Source of the DNA: Cyclobacteriaceae bacterium
Lineage (GTDB): Bacteria > Bacteroidota > Bacteroidia > Cytophagales > Cyclobacteriaceae
Assembly: GCA_019638395.1 (NCBI GenBank)
Contig: JAHBTX010000003.1
Span: forward strand, 248,001 to 312,000
Reading direction: 5' to 3'
DNA: 64,000 nt
Position numbers and translations under genes: made by a program. Position 1 is the stretch's first letter. Each line of letters opens with the position of its first letter. The notes under the pieces were generated by a model, which saw only the letters and a list, made by a program, of their open reading frames with translations, was not told the DNA's origin and ran no database searches. Below are positions 17,269 to 26,357 of this stretch, one piece after another.

Positions 17269-19863
17269 ATGAAGTTTAGATTGAATTTGTGGTTGGTTCT
17301 GGGAGGCTTGCTATTCAACACAATTTCTTCATTTGCGCAACTCAACCAGGCACGTATGGCCCAAAGCCGGTTGCAGGCCGGAAAGTGGGATCGTGCCTAT
17401 CGCATGCTAAAAAAATCTGTACGCAAGGATTCTACCGACATAGAAAGTCAGGTGGGATTAACCCAATGGTTTTTGGCAACCGGCAATCCGGCTTATCATG
17501 TCGATTCTGCAGACTTTTATTTACGTAAATCAACTACCCGGTTTAGTGCGCTTACATTGCGCGAGCGCGAGCGGGTACAGCGCTTTCCGGTTGATAGTGT
17601 AGTGCTGGCTTCGCTGCGCGCACACATTGATAGTGTGGCTTTTGAACAGGCCAAACAGGTTAACAACGAATTGGTTTATGTACGGTACCTAAGCAGGTTT
17701 TCGGGAGCAAAACAAACACAGCAAGCTATTGAACTGCGCGATGAAGTAAGCTACCTGAACGCCTTGCGCGAAAACACAGTGGAAGCCTTTCAAGCTTATT
17801 TGCAAAAGTACCCGCACGCATTGCGGGCAGCAGAAGCCAAAACGCGTTACGATAAGTTGCTGTTTGAAGAAAAAACCCGCGATAAAAAACTAACCAGTTA
17901 CCGGCAGTTTGTAAATCAATATCCAACCAGCCCTTACCAGGCGCAGGTACATCAACAGATATTTGAAATTATAACGGCATCTGGTCAGCCAGAAAGTTTC
18001 CTTCAATACATGGCAGCCTACCCGGCTACCCCGTATGCGCAACAAGCCCGCAATATTTTATTTCACTTGTATAAAGAGTGGGATGAAAAAATTCCTGACA
18101 TCATTCTTACCGATTCATTAAAACATGTTGTAACAATCGACAAACAAAGTTGGATTGCCATTTTTAAAAACGGATTGTTTGGATTTATGGATCAAACAGG
18201 AAATGAAGTACTCCCACCCCAGTTTGAAAACATGGAAGGAGATTACAAATGCGAAGCGGTTCAGGATGATGTGCTCGAATTAAAGTCGGGTGTATTTAGC
18301 AGAACCGGAAAAAAAATAGCTGAAGCAGGAACATCCATTACTTCCTTGGGTTTTGGTTTTTTAAAAGCCAGTCGTAAAACTTGTACACAGGTAATTCACA
18401 AATCGGGTATTCATATAATTTCGGGTTGTTATGATGATTATAAGGTTGTGGGTGGAAACTTTATTGTGGGCTATCGCGAAGGTACTGTTGATTTATTTAC
18501 GCTTACCGGTCGGTTATTGCCCATAACAGGATTAACCGAAGTGCGCGAGATTGAAGATGTATTAATTCTATTGCGTCTGGGGAAAAAAGTGTTGGTTACC
18601 CCACAGCAAGTAGCTGCTGTTGCCGATGGATTACCCTTGTCGGATCAGTTTGTGTTTGATGATGTAATTGCGCTTTCGAAAGGCCTTTTGTTGGTACGAA
18701 ATGGTGTATTGGAGGGTGTAATTAATAGTAACTTACAATTTACCATTCCGCTGGGCAGGCACACCCTTGTGCAAACACCGTTTGCATTATTGGAAACGCG
18801 CCCAACCGGAACCCTCGTTCATGGCCTTTCTGACGATTTGAAAGGAATGGAGTGGTACAAGGTATCGTACCATCAACAATGGTTAGTGCTTACTTCGGGT
18901 GGCCGCACCCAGTTATATCATGTGCCTTCAAAAAAAATGGCAACAGCAAAAGCCGACAGTGTTTGGTTTAACCAACGGCTGGCATTTGTACAAACCGGTG
19001 CCCAGGTTCGGGTGTTTTTATCGGCCACGCGTTCGCTTGATCTGCCACCCGATTCAAAAATAAAATTTGTAGCAGCCCGCGATTCGGTGCGCTATTTCTA
19101 TACCGAAAACAAAAATAAACGCAGTGTATTTAACCTTGCCGATGGTGAACAAAAGTTTGTAACCGAGTTTGAACTGGCGGAATCTATTGGCGATTATTTT
19201 ATTGTGGAAAAGGCAAACCGGAAAGGTTTGTTAAATAGTTTGGGCAAAGAAGTGGTGCCGGTTGAAATGGAAACGCTTGTATTGAATCCGAATGGCCAGC
19301 TTTCAGTGTTGAAAAACCGTAAGTTTGGCTTGTATGATTTCAATCAACGTAAGTTTATTAAGCCCGATTATGAACGCAACCTTGTTCCGCTTAACACCCA
19401 ATACCTCATTGCCTTTCGCGATGGTAAATTTGGTATTATTGGTTGGGATACAAAACCCGTTACTCCTTTTGATTATGATGAAGTTATTCCCTGGCAGGGC
19501 GATTGGATCTGGATCAAACAAAACCGGCAATGGGTATTATTAAATTTTAAAACCCACGAAATACAAATGGATAAAGTACAGGCCTTTTCCTGGTTTAGAA
19601 AAGGAACAGGCGAAAACATTATCCGCATACAGCGCGAGAATTTTTTTGGAGTACTAAGCAGTACCCGAGGCTTGATTATTCAACCTACATTCCACCAGAT
19701 CATTAATTTAGGTACACCCGATTCGCCCTTCTACTTTACCGAAAAGCAAGTGGAGGAAGCGGGTATTTATGTGGTAATCTACTACAATGCCGAAGGTAAA
19801 TTAATACGCAGGCAAGCATTAGAAGAAGATGAATACGATGCATTAATGTGCGATTCAAATTGA
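17269..19863 (+). CDS. Secreted WG-repeat protein
   Basis: The 864-residue protein has a signal peptide ending ...ISSFAQ. Residues about 25-260 are helical with tetratricopeptide-like spacing (AGKWDRAYRMLKKSVRKDST, then repeated YLQKYP and QFVNQYPTSPY units). From about 290 on come WG-type repeats, recognisable as GLFGFMDQTGNEVLPPQFE, RKFGLYDFNQRKFIKPDYE and GKFGIIGWDTKPVTPFDYDE. WG repeats are probably propeller or solenoid protein-binding modules. No catalytic residues are seen. It stands alone, 67 bases before the phosphatase leader. Confidence 0.85.
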   Translation: MKFRLNLWLVLGGLLFNTISSFAQLNQARMAQSRLQAGKWDRAYRMLKKSVRKDSTDIESQVGLTQWFLATGNPAYHVDSADFYLRKSTTRFSALTLRERERVQRFPVDSVVLASLRAHIDSVAFEQAKQVNNELVYVRYLSRFSGAKQTQQAIELRDEVSYLNALRENTVEAFQAYLQKYPHALRAAEAKTRYDKLLFEEKTRDKKLTSYRQFVNQYPTSPYQAQVHQQIFEIITASGQPESFLQYMAAYPATPYAQQARNILFHLYKEWDEKIPDIILTDSLKHVVTIDKQSWIAIFKNGLFGFMDQTGNEVLPPQFENMEGDYKCEAVQDDVLELKSGVFSRTGKKIAEAGTSITSLGFGFLKASRKTCTQVIHKSGIHIISGCYDDYKVVGGNFIVGYREGTVDLFTLTGRLLPITGLTEVREIEDVLILLRLGKKVLVTPQQVAAVADGLPLSDQFVFDDVIALSKGLLLVRNGVLEGVINSNLQFTIPLGRHTLVQTPFALLETRPTGTLVHGLSDDLKGMEWYKVSYHQQWLVLTSGGRTQLYHVPSKKMATAKADSVWFNQRLAFVQTGAQVRVFLSATRSLDLPPDSKIKFVAARDSVRYFYTENKNKRSVFNLADGEQKFVTEFELAESIGDYFIVEKANRKGLLNSLGKEVVPVEMETLVLNPNGQLSVLKNRKFGLYDFNQRKFIKPDYERNLVPLNTQYLIAFRDGKFGIIGWDTKPVTPFDYDEVIPWQGDWIWIKQNRQWVLLNFKTHEIQMDKVQAFSWFRKGTGENIIRIQRENFFGVLSSTRGLIIQPTFHQIINLGTPDSPFYFTEKQVEEAGIYVVIYYNAEGKLIRRQALEEDEYDALMCDSN

Positions 19864-19957
19864 GTGCATAGAAGTTAAACTAAACCATTACATACCTTTT
19901 ACAAAAGTTTAATTTACTTAAACGTGCTTTGTGCGTATTATTGAAAAAAATAAAGTT

Positions 19958-21592
19958 ATGAGGTGCCTGGCCCTGATCCTTTTTGTGGGAATTTTACCCT
20001 TGTGTGGAGTAGCTCAAAATCAACCTAAGCTGGTTGTAGGCATTGTGGTAGATCAAATGCGTCAAGAATATTTATACCGCTACGAATCGAAGTTTAGCCC
20101 TGGTGGTTTTAACCGGTTGGTAAGCCAGGGTTTTATGCTGCGCAATGCTCACTATAATTATGTTCCTACCGAAACGGGTCCTGGTCATGCATCGATTTAT
20201 ACCGGCACAACACCGGCCATTCATGGTATTGTTGCGAACGATTGGTACGATCGTACTCTCAAAAAAGATGTGAATTGCGTGGGCGATGATCAACAGACAC
20301 CCGTGGGGTCAACTAAAGGCGGAAAGGTATCACCAGCCCGCATGATAACCACCACAATAACGGATGAACTAAAATTTGCTACACAAATGCGGGCTAAAGT
20401 AGTTGGTGTTTCCATTAAAGACCGGGGTGCCGTATTACCTACCGGCCACATGCCCGATGGTGCTTATTGGTACGATGGTTCATCCGGAAATTTTATTACC
20501 AGCACGTATTACAAAACGGAGTTGCCCGCATGGGCACAAAAGTTCAATCAGCAAAAACTGGCCGATCAATACCTGGCACTTGAATGGAAACCTTTATTGC
20601 CAATTGAACAATATACCGAAGTGAGTGTAGATGATTCACCTTACGAGTGGAAATGGAAGGGAAAAGAAAAAGCAACCTTCCCGTATAAACTAAGTGAGTT
20701 GCGAAAGGAAAATGGAAACTATGATCTGGTTGCCAATACACCTTGGGGTAATACCATTGTAGCCGAAATGGCCAAAGCTGCGGTTGCTGGTGAAAGCCTG
20801 GGTAAAGATGAGATTACCGATTTTCTGGCTATATCTTTTTCAAGTACCGATCGCATCGGGCATGGTACAGGCCCCAACTCAATCGAGTTGGCCGATACGT
20901 ACTTGCGATTGGATAAAACGTTGGAAGATTTTTTTACTTACCTCGATAAGGAAGTAGGCAAGGGAAATTATACAGTGTTTCTAACTGCCGACCATGGCGT
21001 GGCCGAAGTTGCCCAATACATGAAAGATAAACGGGTGCCTGCAGGTTATTTCAGACCTGCTTATGTAGAAGCCGGACTGAATGAATATCTGCAAAAATAT
21101 TTTCCAGGTAAAACTATTGTCGAAAAAATAACAACTGAACAGGTTTACATTAATCAGCAGGCATTTGAAGGCGACCCCCGCGCAACCGGAATCGATTTAT
21201 TGGTAGCCACCGACTTGATAACAAAGTATTTGCTTTCAACTGATGGCATAGCACAGGTTTACACGCTCAATACACTGCGTCAGGCCAGTTTTGATGAAGA
21301 TGGAATTCGCGGAAAGGTGGTGCGAGGGTTTCACCCCAAGCGTTGTGGCGATATAGCTTTTGTATTAGAACCCGGTTGGTATTCATGGGGAGGTGTTACC
21401 GGTTCTACACACGGTTCGGCATATACATACGATACCCACATTCCAATCGTGTTCTATGGAGCTGGTATCAAACCCGGGGCATCCGCTCAATTCCATACAA
21501 TCACAGATATCGCACCCACGCTTTCGGTATTGCTTAAAATTAAATTTCCAAATGGTGCTACCGGTCAGCCGATAACAGAAATTCTCGATTAA
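19958..21592 (+). CDS. pafA: PafA-like alkaline phosphatase
   Basis: The 544-residue exported protein belongs to the alkaline phosphatase superfamily and resembles the phosphate-irrepressible monoesterase PafA of Bacteroidota. Metal ligands and the nucleophile are visible: Asp32 (GIVVDQMRQEY), probable nucleophile Thr73 (TETGPGHASIYTGT), DRIGHG, TADHGVAEV and the late STHGSAY His. The K-x-R pair typical of PafA monoesterases is present (SIKDRGAVLPTGH). ATG 19958 was chosen over GTG 19931 because it begins the signal peptide. A strong terminator follows. Confidence 0.88.
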   Translation: MRCLALILFVGILPLCGVAQNQPKLVVGIVVDQMRQEYLYRYESKFSPGGFNRLVSQGFMLRNAHYNYVPTETGPGHASIYTGTTPAIHGIVANDWYDRTLKKDVNCVGDDQQTPVGSTKGGKVSPARMITTTITDELKFATQMRAKVVGVSIKDRGAVLPTGHMPDGAYWYDGSSGNFITSTYYKTELPAWAQKFNQQKLADQYLALEWKPLLPIEQYTEVSVDDSPYEWKWKGKEKATFPYKLSELRKENGNYDLVANTPWGNTIVAEMAKAAVAGESLGKDEITDFLAISFSSTDRIGHGTGPNSIELADTYLRLDKTLEDFFTYLDKEVGKGNYTVFLTADHGVAEVAQYMKDKRVPAGYFRPAYVEAGLNEYLQKYFPGKTIVEKITTEQVYINQQAFEGDPRATGIDLLVATDLITKYLLSTDGIAQVYTLNTLRQASFDEDGIRGKVVRGFHPKRCGDIAFVLEPGWYSWGGVTGSTHGSAYTYDTHIPIVFYGAGIKPGASAQFHTITDIAPTLSVLLKIKFPNGATGQPITEILD

Positions 21593-21599
21593 CTTTTTC

Positions 21600-21655
21600 A
21601 GACCTTCCAGGTCTTTTAAAATAGTATAAAGACCTGGAAGGTCTTAGTCTTTTTT
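21600..21655 (+). terminator. Strong intrinsic terminator with a 17-bp perfect stem
   Basis: AGACCTTCCAGGTCTTT (21600-21616) pairs perfectly with AAAGACCTGGAAGGTCT (21628-21644) around an 11-base loop, and a T-run follows at 21650-21655. Each arm is itself a small palindrome (AGACCT-TCC-AGGTCT), so the unit may also be a repetitive palindrome recruited as a terminator. It separates the phosphatase gene from nuoA. Confidence 0.85.
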
Positions 21656-21668
21656 CCTTGCGAGTGAG

Positions 21669-21676
21669 TACTTTTG
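21669..21676 (+). promoter_or_regulatory. -7 box of the nuo operon, TACTTTTG
   Basis: TACTTTTG is a perfect match to TAnnTTTG and lies 3 bases before the nuoA ATG, just after the preceding terminator. No clear TTG sits 19 bases upstream. The position implies a leaderless or nearly leaderless transcript. Confidence 0.5.
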
Positions 21677-21679
21677 GGT

Positions 21680-22162
21680 ATGCTTTCCACTTCCGATGGT
21701 TTTTTGCTTCAATTCATTTTCTTCCTGGCAGGTGGTTTGGGTTTTGTGCTTGTTGCATTATTTGTATCACGCCTTATTCGTCCACATCGCCCCAGCGTAC
21801 AAAAGCAAATGCCTTATGAAAGTGGCGAGATGCCCCAAGGCCCCGCCTGGGTTCAATTCAATTTAAGGTTTTATGTGCTGGCGTTAATCTTCATACTCTT
21901 CGAAGTAGAAGTAGTGTTTATGTTTCCATGGGCAGTTGTGTTTGGCGATGCGGGCTTACACGAACAGACAAATGGAAGCTGGGGTTGGTTTGCGTTGGTT
22001 GAAATGTTGATCTTTATAGTAATATTGATATTAGGCTTGGTTTATGCGTGGCGGCTGGGGCACCTCGATTGGGTAAAATCAAAACCAACTGTACGCGATG
22101 TAGAGTCGCCTGTGCCACCTGATCTTTATAAAGCAGTCAATGAAAAGTACCGCAAAGCATGA
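21680..22162 (+). CDS. nuoA: NADH-quinone oxidoreductase subunit A
   Basis: The 160-residue protein has three membrane helices and the conserved NuoA segments [14 protein letters not shown] (the loop carrying the ESG motif) and [12 protein letters not shown]. NuoA is a membrane subunit of complex I next to the quinone site. The ATG at 21680 was chosen over the TTG two codons earlier. Its C-terminal tail after the last helix is somewhat long. The stop overlaps the nuoB start by 4 bases. Confidence 0.95.
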   Translation: MLSTSDGFLLQFIFFLAGGLGFVLVALFVSRLIRPHRPSVQKQMPYESGEMPQGPAWVQFNLRFYVLALIFILFEVEVVFMFPWAVVFGDAGLHEQTNGSWGWFALVEMLIFIVILILGLVYAWRLGHLDWVKSKPTVRDVESPVPPDLYKAVNEKYRKA

Positions 22163-22680
22163 AGGGTTTACTTGATCGGCAATTTGAAAATGGAGGTGTA
22201 ATCATTACCCGCGTGGATGATTTACTTAACTGGTCGCGGTTGTCGTCTCTTTTTCCCATGACGTTCGGGTTGGCTTGTTGTGCGATAGAATTTATGAGTA
22301 CCGGTACAACTGTGTATGATATGGATCGTTTCGGTATGGCCCCGCGCGCTACACCCCGGCAGTCCGATTTAATGATCGTTTCAGGTACGGTAACGTTTAA
22401 GATGGCCGATCGCATCCGGCAGTTGTATGAACAAATGGCCGAACCGCGCTATGTTATTTCCATGGGCTCGTGTTCCAATTGTGGCGGCCCTTACTGGCAG
22501 CACGGGTATCACGTGGTGAAAGGCGTTGATCGTATTGTACCCGTTGATGTATATGTGCCTGGTTGTCCGCCCCGCCCCGAAGCTTTGATCGGGGGCATTC
22601 TGAAACTGCATGAGAAAATCCGAAATGAGAGTAGAGTGAAGCCAACAGCGTTGGAGAACCTAATCGCAAAAAATGGATAA
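22159..22680 (+). CDS. nuoB: NADH-quinone oxidoreductase subunit B
   Basis: The 173-residue subunit carries the ligands for the terminal iron-sulfur cluster N2: Cys40 and Cys41 (GLACCAIEF), Cys105 (GSCSNCGG) and Cys136 (VPGCPPRPE). It sits at the junction of the peripheral and membrane arms, where electrons pass to quinone. It overlaps nuoA by 4 and nuoC by 8 bases, so translation is coupled. Confidence 0.97.
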   Translation: MKGLLDRQFENGGVIITRVDDLLNWSRLSSLFPMTFGLACCAIEFMSTGTTVYDMDRFGMAPRATPRQSDLMIVSGTVTFKMADRIRQLYEQMAEPRYVISMGSCSNCGGPYWQHGYHVVKGVDRIVPVDVYVPGCPPRPEALIGGILKLHEKIRNESRVKPTALENLIAKNG

Positions 22681-23146
22681 TGCACGATTGATAGAATTGG
22701 TTAGTCAGGTGGCTGGCAATGCAGATGAACTCAAGAACGCAATGCCATTAACGTTGGTAATTGATGCAGCTACGCTAACACAAGTTTGTGAACGGCTCCA
22801 CAAAAACCCCGAAACCTATTTCGATATGCTCACCTGCATAACCGGAGTAGATAATGGGCCAGAGACTAATACGATGGAAGTGATCTATCATTTGTATTCT
22901 ATTCCATTCCATCAATCGCTGATGCTGAAAGTAATAGTACCTCGCCAAAATCCAGAAGTAGAAACAGTAACTCCTATCTGGAAATCCGCCAATTGGTTGG
23001 AGCGCGAAGTGTTCGATATGTTTGGTATCGTTTTTAAAAATCATCCTGACTTACGTAGAATTCTGATGCCGGCCGATTGGCAAGGTTACCCACTGCGTAA
23101 AGACTACAAGCACGAAGAAACTTATCGGGGAATAGAAATCGACTAA
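22673..23146 (+). CDS. nuoC: NADH-quinone oxidoreductase subunit C
   Basis: The 157-residue subunit contains the 30-kDa complex I signature [19 protein letters not shown], followed by [18 protein letters not shown]. It is a separate gene, not fused to nuoD as in enterobacteria. Length is close to the short form found in Bacteroidota. Its start overlaps nuoB, and nuoD begins 3 bases later. Confidence 0.96.
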   Translation: MDNARLIELVSQVAGNADELKNAMPLTLVIDAATLTQVCERLHKNPETYFDMLTCITGVDNGPETNTMEVIYHLYSIPFHQSLMLKVIVPRQNPEVETVTPIWKSANWLEREVFDMFGIVFKNHPDLRRILMPADWQGYPLRKDYKHEETYRGIEID

Positions 23147-23149
23147 GCG

Positions 23150-24364
23150 TTGAAGGATCAGCAGTATATATACAAGGAAAGTAACCTAGTCGACTCCGAA
23201 CCCAATAAGTTCGATGCGTCTAAGTTGAAATCGGAAGAGATGATCATCAACCTCGGCCCGCAGCATCCTTCCACACATGGTGTGTTGCGGTTGGAAGTGT
23301 TGAGCGATGGCGAGATCATTAAAGATGTTGTTCCGCACATCGGCTATCTGCACCGGTGTTTTGAAAAACATGCCGAGAGTCTGCCCTACAATCAGATTAT
23401 TCCATTTGTTGACCGGATGGATTACCTCGCTGCCATGAATTCCGAACATGCTTATGCCATGGGCGTGGAACGAATGCTCGGCATAACCAGTCAGATACCG
23501 AAACGAGTAGAGTACATTCGGGTGCTGGTGGCAGAACTAAATAGAATTGCTTCCCACTTAATTGCAATCGGAACATTTGGCTTAGACCTCGGTGCGTTCA
23601 CACCTTTTTTCTGGATCATGCGCGACCGTGAACATATTCTGCGTTTGCTGGAGTGGGCCAGCGGTGCCCGCATGTTGTATAACTACATTTGGATAGGGGG
23701 CTTGTTTTATGATTTACCGGTTGGCTTTGAACAACGCTGCCGCGAATTCATAACCTACTTTAAACCGAAAGCCATCGAGTTGGAGCAGTTGCTGGTGGAT
23801 AACAAAATTTTTATTGATCGCACAGCAAAGGTAGGTGTGTTACCCTTAAACCTCGCGATTAATAGTGGTGCTACGGGCCCCATGTTGCGTGGTTCAGGAT
23901 TGCGTTTCGATTTGCGAAAAGTGGATCGCTATTCCATTTACCCCGAACTTGATTTTGACATTCCGGTTGGTGAAGGTAAGATGGGTTCAGTGGGCGATTG
24001 CTGGGATCGCACCTGGGTGCGCATACGCGAGATTCATGAATCGTTGAACATCATGCAACAATGCCTGGATAAATTAGAGGGTGATCACAAACGTACACGT
24101 GATTTTGATCCGCAGGCAATTGTTCCTAAAAAGATTAGACCGCAAGCGCAGGAAATTTATGTGCGAGCTGAAAATCCAAAAGGGGAGTTGGGATTTTATT
24201 TTCGGGCCGATGGTAAAAATGATATTCCTTTCCGTTGCAAGGTGCGCGCTTGTTCTTTTGTAAACCTTTCCATTCTGCCAGAACTTTGCAAAGGCGTATT
24301 GATAGCTGACTTGATTGCCATACTCGGCTCCATTGATATTGTTTTGGGAGAAGTAGATCGATAA
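23150..24364 (+). CDS. nuoD: NADH-quinone oxidoreductase subunit D
   Basis: The 404-residue 49-kDa subunit shows [17 protein letters not shown] near the N-terminus and the characteristic [26 protein letters not shown] and C-terminal [13 protein letters not shown]. It forms much of the quinone cavity together with NuoB. The start is probably the TTG at 23150, 3 bases after nuoC; the first ATG would remove about 30 residues that precede the conserved domain. It is the last nuo gene here, since nnr follows instead of nuoE. Confidence 0.95.
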   Translation: MKDQQYIYKESNLVDSEPNKFDASKLKSEEMIINLGPQHPSTHGVLRLEVLSDGEIIKDVVPHIGYLHRCFEKHAESLPYNQIIPFVDRMDYLAAMNSEHAYAMGVERMLGITSQIPKRVEYIRVLVAELNRIASHLIAIGTFGLDLGAFTPFFWIMRDREHILRLLEWASGARMLYNYIWIGGLFYDLPVGFEQRCREFITYFKPKAIELEQLLVDNKIFIDRTAKVGVLPLNLAINSGATGPMLRGSGLRFDLRKVDRYSIYPELDFDIPVGEGKMGSVGDCWDRTWVRIREIHESLNIMQQCLDKLEGDHKRTRDFDPQAIVPKKIRPQAQEIYVRAENPKGELGFYFRADGKNDIPFRCKVRACSFVNLSILPELCKGVLIADLIAILGSIDIVLGEVDR

Positions 24365-24369
24365 ATGTT

Positions 24370-25857
24370 GTGCTAAAACTTTTCACATCCGATCAGATTA
24401 AAGCATGGGATGCAGCCACCATTCGCGAAAGCAAGATTACGTCTTTCGAGTTAATGCAACGCGCTTGTAAATCATTTGTAACCTGGTTTACGGAGCGCTA
24501 CGATACTTCGCACCAGGTATATGTAGTGTGTGGTACCGGCAATAATGGAGGCGATGGATTGGGTATAGCCTTACTGCTGCATGAATGGAATTACAGCATT
24601 CAGGTTTTAATTGTTCGTGGTACCAACACAACCCCTGACTTTGATGCCGGTTTAAAATTGATCGATGGAAAAATTGAGATAAAGGAGGTAACAACTCCCG
24701 AACTGGAAATTACTTCGGGGTCGATTGTAATTGATGCGATGTTTGGTACAGGTTTATCACGAATATTAACCGGCCTGCATGCCGAAATAATTAGCAAGCT
24801 TAATGCACTTGATGTTACCAGAATAGCGGTAGATGTTCCATCCGGATTACGACTGGATGCACCTGCAACAGGCGAAATTTTCAAAGCCCATCATACCGTA
24901 ACCTTTCAAGCTCCCAAACTTTGTTTTTTTCTTCCTAACAGCAGTGCTTTTGTCGGTCAATGGCATGTGGTGGACATTGGTTTGAGTAAAAACTTTGTGA
25001 AGGGAACAAAGACTAATCATTTTCTGGTGACATTAAAATCCGTAAAACGATTACTTAAACCACGCCTGCAGTTTACTCATAAAGGGAGTTATGGTCATGC
25101 ATTGTTGATTGCAGGTTCAACAGGAAAGATGGGAGCAGCGGTGCTTGCAGCGCGCGCAGCCTTGCGTGGCGGAGTTGGGCTATTAACAGTGCATGTTCCT
25201 GCCAACGGAAATGCAATTATGCAAACAGCCGTACCCGAAGCAATGACTTCCCAAGACGAGGCCCTTGATTTTTTTTCGAATAGCGAAATTGAAAGCTTTT
25301 ATACTGCAATAGGTATTGGTCCCGGCCTCGGCCAGGCAGCAGAAACGGTTAATGGTTTAAAAAACCTGCTTATGAGTACATCTCATCCATTGGTGTTGGA
25401 TGCCGATGCATTAAATCTTCTCGCGTCTGATCCTGAACTGCAAACTAAAATTCCGCATGGAAGTATTCTTACACCGCATCCGGGTGAATTTAAAAGACTG
25501 GTGGGTGAGTGGTTGGATGATTTTGATAAGCTCCGGAAACAACAGGCACTTTCTGCAACAACAAAATCGGTTGTGGTAGTGAAGGGTGCTTTTACAGCAA
25601 TTGCATTGCCCGATGGTAGTGTTTATTTTAATTCAACGGGTAATCCCGGAATGGCAACCGGGGGTAGTGGCGATGTGCTTACCGGAATTATTACTGCATT
25701 AATGGCGCAAGGTTATGCTGCTGCCGAAGCAGCAATACTGGGGGTGTATGTACATGGGCTTGCGGGCGATTTAGCTGTAAGAGAGATCGGTGAAATCGCG
25801 TTAATTGCCGGTGATCTGGTAAGTTATCTTCCTGCCGCGTTTAAGAGGCTGAGTTAA
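24370..25857 (+). CDS. nnr: Bifunctional NAD(P)H-hydrate epimerase / dehydratase
   Basis: The 495-residue enzyme repairs hydrated NADH and NADPH. The N-terminal YjeF-type epimerase domain (about 1-215) contains CGTGNNGGDGLGIAL at residues 54-68. The C-terminal ADP/ATP-dependent dehydratase domain has KGSYGHALLIAGSTGKMGAA, LTPHPGEFKRL and NPGMATGGSGDVLTGI with the catalytic Asp at about 435. It starts with GTG 5 bases after nuoD, so it is probably co-transcribed with the NADH-oxidising complex. Confidence 0.95.
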   Translation: MLKLFTSDQIKAWDAATIRESKITSFELMQRACKSFVTWFTERYDTSHQVYVVCGTGNNGGDGLGIALLLHEWNYSIQVLIVRGTNTTPDFDAGLKLIDGKIEIKEVTTPELEITSGSIVIDAMFGTGLSRILTGLHAEIISKLNALDVTRIAVDVPSGLRLDAPATGEIFKAHHTVTFQAPKLCFFLPNSSAFVGQWHVVDIGLSKNFVKGTKTNHFLVTLKSVKRLLKPRLQFTHKGSYGHALLIAGSTGKMGAAVLAARAALRGGVGLLTVHVPANGNAIMQTAVPEAMTSQDEALDFFSNSEIESFYTAIGIGPGLGQAAETVNGLKNLLMSTSHPLVLDADALNLLASDPELQTKIPHGSILTPHPGEFKRLVGEWLDDFDKLRKQQALSATTKSVVVVKGAFTAIALPDGSVYFNSTGNPGMATGGSGDVLTGIITALMAQGYAAAEAAILGVYVHGLAGDLAVREIGEIALIAGDLVSYLPAAFKRLS

Positions 25858-25945
25858 CTTACTTTTTGAAAAAAAATTGTGGTGCCTGTTAAACTTTTGG
25901 CCTACAACTTGCATCTAAATCGTACTAATTCGCGTAAAAGCCTTT

Positions 25946-26302
25946 ATGAACCTGAAGAAAGCCATATTTCTGATCGCCCTCGCAACGGTAGCGCATCTTA
26001 GCTATGGCCAGCAACGAGAAGAAAATTTCGGCCTGCATGCACCCGATCCAATTAAGCAGGTTCAGGTTTATCCTAATCCGGCTATTGAATTTTTAAATTT
26101 AAAGTTTGAAGCTCCTCAGGCAAAAAAAGTGCGGTTAACGGTTCACAACATTCTGGGTAACACATTAGAGGTTGAATCTGAAATTGTGGATGAACACGAG
26201 ATCAAACTGAAAGTAAAAGAACTGGCTACCGGCTATTACTTTGTTTCGGTACGCGATGAACAAGCCAACCTACGTGGCACCTATAAGTTCCTGAAAAGGT
26301 AA
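25946..26302 (+). CDS. Small exported protein consisting of a type IX sorting domain
   Basis: The 118-residue protein has a signal peptide (MNLKKAIFLIALATVAHLSYGQ) and then little except a domain like the type A C-terminal sorting domain of the type IX secretion system: VQVYPNPAIEFLNLKF, VRLTVHNILGNTL, LKVKELATGYYFVSVRDE and a basic end. Normally this domain is the tail of a large cargo. Here the cargo portion is only about 15 residues, so the gene may be a remnant or a small surface protein with its own role. Confidence 0.8.
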   Translation: MNLKKAIFLIALATVAHLSYGQQREENFGLHAPDPIKQVQVYPNPAIEFLNLKFEAPQAKKVRLTVHNILGNTLEVESEIVDEHEIKLKVKELATGYYFVSVRDEQANLRGTYKFLKR

Positions 26303-26357
26303 TTCTAACACAATTAATTTCTCCGCTTTTCCTATTTTCAAGGCTTAACTTAAGCCA

